Source: an uncultured bacterium
GTDB lineage: Bacteria > Patescibacteriota > Minisyncoccia > Phycocordibacterales > UBA918
Reading direction: 5' to 3'
Assembly (NCBI GenBank): GCA_903839715.1
Contig: CAIMDH010000102.1
Coordinates: 1 to 15,133 of the forward strand
DNA: 15,133 nucleotides
Both the position numbers and the translations under genes were made by a program. Positions within the stretch are counted from its first letter, which is position 1, and every line of letters starts with the position of its first letter. Below are positions 6,229-11,913 of the stretch, piece by piece. The notes below the pieces were generated by a model, which saw only the letters and a program-made list of their open reading frames with translations, ran no database searches and was not told where the DNA came from.

Positions 6229-6258
6229 CCAGTATCAGTCTCACCGTCTCTCTGATAC
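6229..6258 (+). promoter_or_regulatory. Leader hairpin upstream of the IS200 transposase
   Basis: GTATCAG (6232-6238) pairs with CTGATAC (6252-6258) across 13 bases, ending 9 bases before the ATG. Hairpins in this place limit transposase translation in IS200 elements (established for IS200). The left arm is part of a 17-base segment (6229-6245) whose inverse recurs at 6670-6686 near the 3' end of the gene with one mismatch. Confidence 0.5.
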
Positions 6259-6267
6259 CATAATGAG

Positions 6268-6711
6268 ATGACTAAACCTACCGAGTATCGTCGCACTAGT
6301 CACTGTGTCTATCTCTGTGACTACCACCTAGTATGTCCGACCAAATTCCGACACCCTGCTATCACTGACCAAATCTGGAAATATATCTACGGGAAATTAC
6401 TAGAAGTCACAAAACACTATCCTACTATCTATATCAAAGAGGCGAATCACGATAAAGATCATATTCATATTCTTATTTCCATACCACCACAAAAATCAGT
6501 TGGTGAAGTGGTTCGCCTCGTTAAAACCAACACAGCCCGAAATATCAAACAACAATTTCCCGAGCTCAAACAATACTACTGGGGTACCGACAGTCTTTGG
6601 TCGGACGGCTATTTCGTCTCAACGGTCGGTGTTACCACTGAGACGATTAGACTCTATATTGCCAAGCAAGGTGAAACTGATACTGGTCAAACAACAACGT
6701 TGTTTGACTGA
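6268..6711 (+). CDS. tnpA: IS200/IS605-family Y1 transposase TnpA
   Basis: Single-strand DNA transposase of the HUH-Y1 type. Seen: an N-terminal YRRTSHCVYLCDYHLV block, the HUH motif HIH (residues 65-67, in KDHIHILISIPP), the SLWSDGYFVSTVG block (109-121), and the catalytic tyrosine Y130 with Q134 in TIRLYIAKQ. Length 147 aa is normal. All key residues are intact, so the enzyme is probably active. It ends with TGA. A hairpin precedes the start and no Shine-Dalgarno is visible, as expected for a transposase held at low expression. It is flanked by the RNase H gene and the sortase gene with no cargo. Confidence 0.92.
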   Translation: MTKPTEYRRTSHCVYLCDYHLVCPTKFRHPAITDQIWKYIYGKLLEVTKHYPTIYIKEANHDKDHIHILISIPPQKSVGEVVRLVKTNTARNIKQQFPELKQYYWGTDSLWSDGYFVSTVGVTTETIRLYIAKQGETDTGQTTTLFD

Positions 6712-6759
6712 AGTCATGTCAGTGACGCTGGATACCCCGTGGCGTGAGCCCGGGGTGAT

Positions 6760-7356
6760 TCATTCTTTGTCAGTGAAAACTACTAATCGTTTTGAGTAGC
6801 TTTTTGCGTTGCGGTTCCAATCACCCTCACAGGTAATGAGATTGAGATGGGCACCGCCGTCATTTGAGGTGAACACAGTTACTGCAGAGTCCTCAGGATT
6901 AAATCGTTTATTTTCACGAACTATAAATGTAGTTATTACTCCAGTGTCGTCCTCGACGTACAGTTTGTCACCAGGATCCAATGTAAATAATTCATCAAAG
7001 GAAGAAGCTTTTCCGTCTTCCCAGCCATAGTGACCAGCTATCACTGCACTGCCTTCCTCACCTGGTCGCGTACCTAACTGATACCAACCAACATCGGCTA
7101 TATCCTCTGGCGTAGCCATCTCTCCATTTGCTGTAAGTCCAACATATTCAATTTTTGTCTCAAGATTAATTTTTGGAATCTTGAGGCGGAGAGGTAATCC
7201 TGGATGCGTCTGCTCTTGGTTTTGAGTGGTATCGGTATTTGCCACGCTAGTGATTCGCTCTGGTCGAAACAAATATGAACCAAGAATGATAACAATAATT
7301 AAACACACCAAAACCACGCAGATAAGAATTCGTATCGATACGATTTTAAAGCGCAT
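6760..7356 (-). CDS. Sortase (LPxTG transpeptidase)
   Basis: Membrane-anchored cysteine transpeptidase that cuts LPxTG-type signals and attaches proteins to the cell surface. Residues 7-28 are a single N-terminal membrane segment. The sortase domain begins at LRLKIPKINLETKIEYVG. Catalytic residues are H109 (AGHYGW), C176 (NLITCEG) and R190 (SYSKRLVVF). Length 198 aa is typical of small sortases; the subclass (E/F- or D-like) cannot be settled by eye. Its start lies 41 bases after the stop of a gene encoding an LPNTG-anchored protein on the same strand, so the two probably form a sortase-substrate pair. An IS200-type element lies just past its stop. Confidence 0.92.
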   Translation of the reverse strand: MRFKIVSIRILICVVLVCLIIVIILGSYLFRPERITSVANTDTTQNQEQTHPGLPLRLKIPKINLETKIEYVGLTANGEMATPEDIADVGWYQLGTRPGEEGSAVIAGHYGWEDGKASSFDELFTLDPGDKLYVEDDTGVITTFIVRENKRFNPEDSAVTVFTSNDGGAHLNLITCEGDWNRNAKSYSKRLVVFTDKE

Positions 7357-7397
7357 ATTTTAAAATTTCACGTACAAGCTAGACGACTTTTGGGTAA

Positions 7398-8312
7398 TTA
7401 GTATGATTTTTCTTTCAGAAGTAACTGTTGGCGGCGGAGTATACCTAACATAAGTAAAGCAATCAGACTAATTGGTAGCACTGTACCAAAGAGAACATGC
7501 TCTTGCTGTGGAGCTATACCAGTATTTGGTAATTTGGGGACAGTTGTTGAGGCGGCACTAAGAGGAAAGGCGGTAGATTTTAACATACCGACAACGACAG
7601 TAACTTCATCGGTATCTTTGGTTGATTTTCCAAATGATGATTCACCGGTCACTGTGACAATGTTTGTAGTGGTTTTTGTGAGTTTCATGCTGCACTGATA
7701 GTCCCACATTTCACCACGATCAAGCCGATCATCTTCATCAGAATCACCAGAGATAAATTTTATATCTGAACATGTATCATCAGAAATAGTGACATTGTTG
7801 ATAGAGCTTTTTCCAGCGTTTGATACTGCGTAACTATAGTCAACTATTCCTGGTCCTGCTGGTAATGCATCAGGGGTAGCTGTTTTTTCAATATGAATTT
7901 TAGGTCGTGGCACAGAACCACTACTGCTACTTGGTGAAGGAGTAACAGGTTCAGCTGGGGGTAGTGTAGTGACACAGGTTGGTTCGGAAATTGTATTACT
8001 ATCCAAAGTCACGTCCCCACCTATCGCTAGTGCTCTACCGACCAAAACTGCGTTAGTGCCAAAGTGAACACCGGTACCGGAAAGGATAGTTCCAGCGAAT
8101 GATGTCCCAACGCCGCCAGAATTAATGGTAGCCAGAGAACCAAAATGCCAAAACACATTACATGCCTGCGCGCCATTAATTAGATTGACTGTGCCGGCTA
8201 CGGTAAGTGCAAAGGGAGTTCTAAAGATGTAGACTCCTGGACCATCGAGTGTCAGAATGCCTCCTGATAGGGTTATGGCGGCACCGGCAAGATCATACAC
8301 GCCCGGGACCAC
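7398..8312 (-). CDS. C-terminal part of ice-binding-like (DUF3494) LPNTG-anchored protein, frameshifted
   Basis: Second part of one surface-protein gene whose first part is at 8293-8706. Residues 1-110 hold the rest of a DUF3494 (ice-binding-like beta-solenoid) domain: VPGVYDLAGAAITLSGG, LTLDGPGVYIF, AQACNVFWHFGS, GTSFAGTILS and VGRALAIGGDVTLDSNTI are characteristic. A Pro/Ser linker (117-135) leads to a DUF11-like beta domain (138-240, KIHIEKTATPDALPAGPG ... NIVTVTG). The end is a classical cell-wall sorting signal: LPNTG (261-265), a hydrophobic segment (274-291) and RR (293-294). The GTG at 8312 is unlikely to be a true start, because the DUF3494 domain begins in the upstream fragment and a stop in this frame lies only a few codons earlier. 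The domain is also found in non-freezing bacteria, where adhesion is one proposed role. Confidence 0.85.
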   Translation of the reverse strand: MVPGVYDLAGAAITLSGGILTLDGPGVYIFRTPFALTVAGTVNLINGAQACNVFWHFGSLATINSGGVGTSFAGTILSGTGVHFGTNAVLVGRALAIGGDVTLDSNTISEPTCVTTLPPAEPVTPSPSSSSGSVPRPKIHIEKTATPDALPAGPGIVDYSYAVSNAGKSSINNVTISDDTCSDIKFISGDSDEDDRLDRGEMWDYQCSMKLTKTTTNIVTVTGESSFGKSTKDTDEVTVVVGMLKSTAFPLSAASTTVPKLPNTGIAPQQEHVLFGTVLPISLIALLMLGILRRQQLLLKEKSY

Positions 8313-8706
8313 GAATGATACCGTTTAGTTCACTAACCGCTATTGGAGTACCTTCAATTGGTAATCCTGGAATTCCTACCGTGTACACGGCGCTGGCATC
8401 GGTCTGGACACTTGGTACCAGTAAACCCTCACTTGGTGCAATTAAATCAGTAGCAAATATTGTACCAGCGACCTCAGCTGAAGTTAGTCCAGTAATACTG
8501 GCAGCCGATGCGTTCATCCCTACATCACCAGTAATGGCTGAGGTCGGTATATTAGTGATTGCAGTTTGACCAAGAATGGAGAAACTTGAAGCCGCTCCGA
8601 GATCCGGTGCGGTTGCTGCATGTATAACACCCGGGAATACAAAACCAAATAAAATGATAAAAGCAATTGAACTGATGGGTAAGAGAGCATTATTATATTT
8701 TTTCAC
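8293..8706 (-). CDS. N-terminal part of ice-binding-like (DUF3494) surface protein, frameshifted
   Basis: The GTG at 8706 starts a signal peptide (KKYNNALLPISSIAFIILFG... ending near IHA-ATA), followed by the DUF3494 opening: DLGAASSFSILGQTAITNI, SAITGDVGMN, ASITGLTSAEVAGTIFATD. The frame runs to AVSELNGIIRGPGRV and stops at TGA 8293-8295. The continuation (VPGVYDLAG) is found one base further along, in the frame of the 7398-8312 segment. So one base has been gained (or two lost) between about 8293 and 8325. The complete protein would be about 430 residues. It could be a true loss of function, a sequencing or assembly error, or rarely a programmed shift; no slippery heptamer or repeat tract is evident. 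Confidence 0.85.
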   Translation of the reverse strand: MKKYNNALLPISSIAFIILFGFVFPGVIHAATAPDLGAASSFSILGQTAITNIPTSAITGDVGMNASAASITGLTSAEVAGTIFATDLIAPSEGLLVPSVQTDASAVYTVGIPGLPIEGTPIAVSELNGIIRGPGRV

Positions 8707-9099
8707 AGATAGTAGTTACTACGTGAGTAAATGATGATAATTCTTTCAAAATTAATGAACCTTGAAAGATAAATATTTTCTAAATGTGTGTATTTAGTCT
8801 CCAGCAATTTGGCTCGAGCAATTAATGCTGGCTTGAAAACCTTTTCTCAATTTCAAAGAAAGGATAGTATTGACTAAGTTGTAATGGAGTAACTCATTGT
8901 ATTGACAATACTTGTCAGACAAATCATCATAAATATTATATCACTATTTTTTACTTTTGAAAAGGCCTACCGGCGAGCGTTTAATAAAGGGAAGATGGAT
9001 TGATAATTTCGGCTGCATACAAACATTGTTATTTTTTTCGTATTAAATTTAATTTATGGTAATTCATGAGTACTCCGAAGTTTGTGCGTGACTTTCTTC
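8707..9099. other. AT-rich intergenic region with palindromes, no gene seen
   Basis: No coding region is supported. CTTTCAA (8743-8749) and TTGAAAG (8762-8768) form a 7-bp hairpin. GTATTGACAATAC (8899-8911) is a near-perfect palindrome overlapping a second one, TGACAA/TTGTCA (8903-8908 and 8912-8917). TTGTCA at 8912 with TATTAT at 8934-8939 (16-base spacer) could be a plus-strand promoter whose palindromes act as an operator, but nothing recognisable follows before 9100. Confidence 0.4.
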
Positions 9100-9128
9100 T
9101 TGACAGAATATCGGAACAGGAATTTAAT
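9100..9128 (+). promoter_or_regulatory. Promoter of the 157-residue gene
   Basis: A perfect -35 TTGACA (9100-9105) and a -10 TTTAAT (9123-9128) are separated by 17 bases. The leader includes a small CTCC/GGAG hairpin, then the Shine-Dalgarno GGAGGTG just before the ATG at 9181. Confidence 0.7.
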
Positions 9129-9180
9129 TAATACAGGACTCCTATTTTGGAGCGGTTCTTTTTAAACACGGAGGTGTGTG

Positions 9181-9651
9181 ATGATAAATCTTGACGAATA
9201 TTTTCATGCTTGGAAGCAGCGGTTAATGGCTCTTAAAGGATCCTTTGGAAAAATCAGGTTACTCCCAAAAGATGCTCAGTTCATGCAAGCACTCATTGTA
9301 CGCAATTTTTGCCTGGATTTTATCACAGAGTTAGAATCAGCATTTGAATCAATACTGTCCGACTATGTTTGTCGGCAAGATGAATTCTTTTTGGCTGCAG
9401 TGGACGATATTCATTTGACTACTATTAATATGAAGCCTTGGCCACTAGACGTGAACATGTCTGCTCGAGTTGCAGAACAGAAAGAGCACCTGGTGCAGGA
9501 CGTGAATTTCTGGGCTGTTCAGGCAGCTGAATTTGAGGCAAGTATTATACTTGTCCAGGAAGGGTATAAAAAAGAAGTCTACTCTATTATCGGTGAACTC
9601 ACAGTTACGTACGGTGTGTCAGCACGAATTCAGAAAAAAAAGAAGCCATAA
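9181..9651 (+). CDS. Helical protein of unknown function (about 156 aa)
   Basis: Not recognised. Soluble, mostly helical, no signal peptide or membrane segment. Visible parts: amphipathic N-terminal helix (INLDEYFHAWKQRLMALKG), QFMQALIVRNFCLDFITEL (residues about 38-56), a central DEFFLAAVDDIHLTTINMK, a long Ala/Glu-rich helix (ARVAEQKEHLVQDV...AAEFEASIIL), and a lysine-rich end (QKKKKP). The GGAGGTG Shine-Dalgarno is immediately upstream. Two ATG codons are close, at 9178 and 9181 (GTGATGATG); spacing does not separate them well, and the second is chosen here. It carries its own promoter and terminator and resembles the three minus-strand small-gene units in design, though not in sequence. 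Confidence 0.6.
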   Translation: MINLDEYFHAWKQRLMALKGSFGKIRLLPKDAQFMQALIVRNFCLDFITELESAFESILSDYVCRQDEFFLAAVDDIHLTTINMKPWPLDVNMSARVAEQKEHLVQDVNFWAVQAAEFEASIILVQEGYKKEVYSIIGELTVTYGVSARIQKKKKP

Positions 9652-9658
9652 CTCAACC

Positions 9659-9696
9659 ATAAAGCTCGATTCTGGTCGAGCTTTATTTAACTTTTT
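9659..9696 (+). terminator. Rho-independent terminator of the 157-residue gene
   Basis: ATAAAGCTCGA (9659-9669) pairs perfectly with TCGAGCTTTAT (9676-9686) around a 6-base loop, followed by TTAACTTTTT. It lies 7 bases past the stop. Confidence 0.85.
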
Positions 9697-9699
9697 ATG

Positions 9700-9985
9700 T
9701 CCCCCTTTGGGAGAAACACCCTCGCCTTGAGGCGATCCTTTCAAGGTGTATCATGTTACGATGCAAAACTATCGAAAGGGAGCCCATACTCTGTTTGACC
9801 TCAAAATCTCTGGGCGAGGGGATACTTTGCTACCACCTCTGGAGTAGTGACCGATGAAACCATTATGAACTATATTGAAAACCAAGACGACGAGATTGAA
9901 GATCGTGGTGATGGGTTTAGTATTCACGGGTTTTAACCCGAGAAACGAAACTACCGGCTTGAAGCCGGTAGTAGTTCATGCAGAT
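9700..9985 (+). mobile_element. Internally deleted IS200/IS605-type remnant
   Basis: Both ends of a TnpA gene remain while the middle is gone. From the ATG at 9761 the frame reads MQNYRKGAHTLFDLK, the usual TnpA beginning. In another frame 9808-9936 reads LWARGYFATTSGVVTDETIM, then NYIENQDDEIEDRG, the usual TnpA end with the catalytic Tyr (NYIENQ) and a TAA at 9934. The junction near 9803-9807 removes about 80 residues, including the HUH motif. End hairpins fit the family: left TCGCC/GGCGA with loop TTGA (9722-9735), right CTACCGGC/GCCGGTAG with loop TTGAA (9951-9971). It differs from the intact copy at 6190-6757, so it belongs to another subgroup. Ends are approximate. It may be mobilised in trans like a small non-autonomous element. 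Confidence 0.75.
9927..9940. repeat. Palindrome over the stop codon of the tnpA remnant
   Basis: CGGGTT (9927-9932) and AACCCG (9935-9940) form a 6-bp hairpin with a 2-base loop, overlapping the stop codon of the transposase remnant. Confidence 0.6.
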
Positions 9986-10016
9986 TTGATTTTATGAGCA
10001 CTTTTCCTCCAAAAGC

Positions 10017-10112
10017 AGAGGTATACATAGTGGATGAATCCTCCGCAATGAAAATACTTTAAATGAGGACCGGATGAAGGAACTATGTAGACCTCTACGC
10101 AGCAGGTTTTTT
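10017..10112 (+). ncRNA. Candidate structured leader RNA upstream of mraZ
   Basis: A long-range helix joins 10017-10031 with 10082-10096: 14 of 15 positions pair, with one A-G mismatch. Inside it a 5-bp helix UCCUC/GAGGA (10039-10043 and 10065-10069) forms, and the large internal loop carries GGAUGAA on both sides (10032-10038 and 10072-10078). The 3' arm can instead form a small hairpin AGACCU/AGGUUU (10089-10094 and 10104-10109) running into a U-rich tract (10107-10112), which would exclude the long helix. This is what a switchable attenuator would look like, but the small hairpin is weak. A DNA-level inverted repeat unrelated to RNA is the main alternative. No known riboswitch class was recognised. 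Confidence 0.35.
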
Positions 10113-10147
10113 GTTTGTCTAAGAGAGTGCATGGGTTCCTGTCTCAC

Positions 10148-10214
10148 AGTGTGCATAAGTGGGTAGACAGTGGGGTGAAGTGGTATACACTGTAGGAGTG
10201 GTGGGAGATAGTGG
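10148..10214 (+). promoter_or_regulatory. MraZ-box array upstream of mraZ
   Basis: AGTG-type boxes recur one helical turn apart: AGTGTG (10148), AGTGGG (10158), AGTGGG (10169), AGTGGT (10179), then GGTGGGA (10200) and AGTGGA (10210), with one turn (10190) lacking a match; an outlier AGTGC lies at 10126, two turns upstream of the first. MraZ proteins are known to bind short TGGG/GTGG-type direct repeats separated by about 5 bases in front of their own operon. The position just upstream of mraZ and the 10-11 base spacing make autoregulation very likely. Confidence 0.75.
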
Positions 10215-10217
10215 AAC

Positions 10218-10235
10218 ATACGGCGAAAGTCGTAT
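10218..10235 (+). promoter_or_regulatory. GNRA-capped hairpin before the mraZ start, overlapping a -10-like box
   Basis: ATACGGC (10218-10224) pairs with GTCGTAT (10229-10235) to a 7-bp stem with one G-U pair, closed by a GAAA tetraloop, ending 14 bases before the mraZ ATG. The right arm overlaps TATAGA (10233-10238), a possible -10 box. If that box is used the transcript starts nearly at the ATG and the palindrome acts in DNA; if the promoter lies upstream the hairpin is in the mRNA leader. Confidence 0.45.
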
Positions 10236-10249
10236 AGACTAATTAAGAC

Positions 10250-10684
10250 ATGTTAATCGGCGAATATAAGCATACGTTGGATCCCAAGAAACGGCTGTCC
10301 TTACCGTCTAAATGGCGCAAGGAACTTGGGAACAATCTTGTAATCACGAGAGGTCTTGATAACTGTCTCTTTGTATATCCGCTCCGGGAGTGGGAGAAGA
10401 TCACTGAAAAAATTGGTCAACTCCCACTCGGACAGGCGGATACGAGAAGTTTCAATCGATTCTTCTTATCAGGAGCAGTAGAAGCGGAGGTAGATTCAGT
10501 TGGACGTATTCTCGTTCCAGACTTTTTGAAAGATTTTGCTGCCTTAGGTACAAACGTTGTACTTGCCGGTATCTATAATCGAATCGAAATTTGGGATGAG
10601 GAAGCATGGACTTTGTATAAAAACAAAATCGAAACACAAGCTGATGCACTAGCAGAAAAGCTTGGTGAGATTGGCGTCCTCTAA
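10250..10684 (+). CDS. mraZ: Transcriptional regulator MraZ
   Basis: DNA-binding regulator of the dcw cluster, forming oligomeric rings. Two SpoVT/AbrB-like MraZ domains are visible: MLIGEYKHTLDPKKRLSLPSK with the D-x-x-x-R motif (DPKKR) and the second repeat EVDSVGRILVPDFL (DSVGR). Length 144 aa is normal. First gene of the division operon; its probable binding boxes lie just upstream. No Shine-Dalgarno precedes the ATG; the stop is 10 bases before the preferred rsmH start. Confidence 0.95.
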   Translation: MLIGEYKHTLDPKKRLSLPSKWRKELGNNLVITRGLDNCLFVYPLREWEKITEKIGQLPLGQADTRSFNRFFLSGAVEAEVDSVGRILVPDFLKDFAALGTNVVLAGIYNRIEIWDEEAWTLYKNKIETQADALAEKLGEIGVL

Positions 10685-10694
10685 AGTCTCTACC

Positions 10695-11591
10695 ATGAAG
10701 CACATCACAGTATTACAAAGCGAAGCAGTAGCAGCGCTTACTCTTAATCGAAGCAGCATCGTGGTTGATGCCACTTTTGGGGCCGGAGGGCACGCTAAGC
10801 TCGTTTGTGAACAATTGGGCGACGAAGGAGTCTACATCGGAATTGATGCAGACAAGACCGCATTTGCAGACAATACGCTTGAAGGGAAGAAGAGTGGTCC
10901 GACCATTCACTTGGTTAACGACAACTTTTCCAACTTAAGCGAAATAGTAAGTTCTTTACATATAAAAAAAGTAAACGGGATACTCGCTGACCTTGGCTGG
11001 CGTACTGATCAGTTTACTGATGGGGGAAAGGGCTTCTCTTTCTCGGCTGATGAACCATTACTAATGACGTATGGTTCTCCAGAGCAGTACACCTTTACGG
11101 CGTACGACATCGTAAACTCATGGCAAGAAGAAAATATTGCTGACGTACTCTATGGCTATGCTGAAGAGCGAATGTCACGAAGGATTGCGAAAGCGATTGT
11201 CATGGCTCGCAAAAAAGCAAAAATCACCACTGCCGCCGCGTTGGCTGCAGTAGTTGAGTCAGCAGTACCTGGATTCTACAAAAAAGCAAAAATTCATCCA
11301 GCCACTAAGACCTTTCAAGCACTGCGCATTGCAGTCAATGATGAGCTTGGCACACTAGAACGATTTATTAGCGCAGCATCTTCACTCCTTGCTCCACAAG
11401 GAACGCTCGCTATCATCACGTTCCATAGTCTGGAAGACCGAATCGTAAAGCTTCGCTTTAGAGAGTTGGCACAAACAGAAGGCTTCAGTCTTGTAACTAA
11501 AAAGCCGATTGTTGCCACTAGAGAAGAATTACTAGCAAATCCACGAGCTCGCAGCGCAAAATTGCGAGTAATCAAAAGAACCGAAACGTAA
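10695..11591 (+). CDS. rsmH: 16S rRNA (cytosine-1402 N4)-methyltransferase RsmH
   Basis: SAM-dependent methyltransferase (MraW) acting on C1402 of 16S rRNA. The open frame can start at TTG 10662 inside mraZ, but the ATG at 10695 is preferred because MKHITVLQSEAV matches the family start. Motifs: SAM motif I DATFGAGGHA (residues 25-34), GILADLGWRTDQF with GGKGFSFSADEPLLM, the KTFQALRIAVNDELGTLE block, and ITFHSLEDRIVK near the end. The family usually reads DLGVSSPQLD and LDMRM in the second block; here DLGWRTDQFTD and LLMTYG, a divergence that often occurs in Patescibacteria. Length 298 aa is normal. Confidence 0.95.
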   Translation: MKHITVLQSEAVAALTLNRSSIVVDATFGAGGHAKLVCEQLGDEGVYIGIDADKTAFADNTLEGKKSGPTIHLVNDNFSNLSEIVSSLHIKKVNGILADLGWRTDQFTDGGKGFSFSADEPLLMTYGSPEQYTFTAYDIVNSWQEENIADVLYGYAEERMSRRIAKAIVMARKKAKITTAAALAAVVESAVPGFYKKAKIHPATKTFQALRIAVNDELGTLERFISAASSLLAPQGTLAIITFHSLEDRIVKLRFRELAQTEGFSLVTKKPIVATREELLANPRARSAKLRVIKRTET

Positions 11592-11596
11592 AGTTT

Positions 11597-11908
11597 ATGA
11601 ACATCAAGGCCCTCCAAAACAATAACAATCTTATAACTTCGCTCTGTGTTAGCCTATTGCTCTTTGGTGTTATAGCCTACATTTATTTTTTAAGTGTCTC
11701 TGTTGTGCATGTGGTAATGCGTAAGGAGGCGACCACTCAGATTGGTGAGTTACGCTCAGAGATCGCGCGTCTAGAGACGTCATATATTGAAGCCAAACAT
11801 CAGATTAGTGCTCGAGTCGCCAGTCTTGAAGGATTTAACCAAAACCAAGAGAAAGTCTTTATCAGTAAGCAGGAGCAAAGTCTTGTGCTCCGTACTGCAA
11901 ACGAGTAG
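11597..11908 (+). CDS. FtsL-like cell-division protein
   Basis: 103-residue bitopic membrane protein: short N-terminal tail, one membrane segment (residues about 13-36, LITSLCVSLLLFGVIAYIYF...), then a coiled-coil-like external part (IGELRSEIARLETSYIEAKH). Size, topology and location between rsmH and ftsI are those of FtsL, which links the divisome with FtsB/FtsQ. Sequence conservation of FtsL is too low to prove it by eye. Gaps of 5 bases on each side show tight operon packing. Confidence 0.75.
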   Translation: MNIKALQNNNNLITSLCVSLLLFGVIAYIYFLSVSVVHVVMRKEATTQIGELRSEIARLETSYIEAKHQISARVASLEGFNQNQEKVFISKQEQSLVLRTANE

Positions 11909-11913
11909 CTTCT

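Larger units (their letters stand above)
6190..6757 (+). mobile_element. IS200/IS605-family insertion sequence, apparently intact
   Basis: The element holds a single Y1 transposase gene and no tnpB. A 21-base hairpin at each end fits this family, which lacks terminal inverted repeats and recognises subterminal hairpins. Left: 6196-6216, an 8-bp stem CCCCGTCC/GGGCGGGG with loop CGTTA. Right: 6735-6755, arms CCCCG/CGGGG and GGC/GCC with a bulged T and loop GTGA. Both start with ATACCCCGT. The exact ends are not fixed from one copy. The right end sits next to the sortase stop codon (6760), so insertion was just downstream of that gene. Confidence 0.8.

Noticed and set aside
6709..6762. UGA recoded as glycine as in some Patescibacteria
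   Set aside because: The transposase and the sortase both end at TGA at their expected family lengths, and no gene needs TGA read as sense.
8293..8325. Programmed ribosomal frameshift in the ice-binding-like gene
   Set aside because: No slippery heptamer, SD-like stimulator or obvious downstream hairpin was seen; mutation or sequencing error is simpler.
9066..9131. Small open frame of 21 residues (MSTPKFVRDFLLDRISEQEF...)
   Set aside because: No Shine-Dalgarno, and it overlaps the clear TTGACA/TTTAAT promoter of the next gene; too short to support.
9992..10219. 75-residue minus-strand open frame before mraZ
   Set aside because: It runs through the inverted repeat and the MraZ-box array, has a repetitive composition imposed by the GTGG boxes, and lacks a Shine-Dalgarno.
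10662..10694. TTG start for rsmH overlapping mraZ
   Set aside because: The extra 11 residues do not belong to the family start; the ATG at 10695 fits MxHxxVL.
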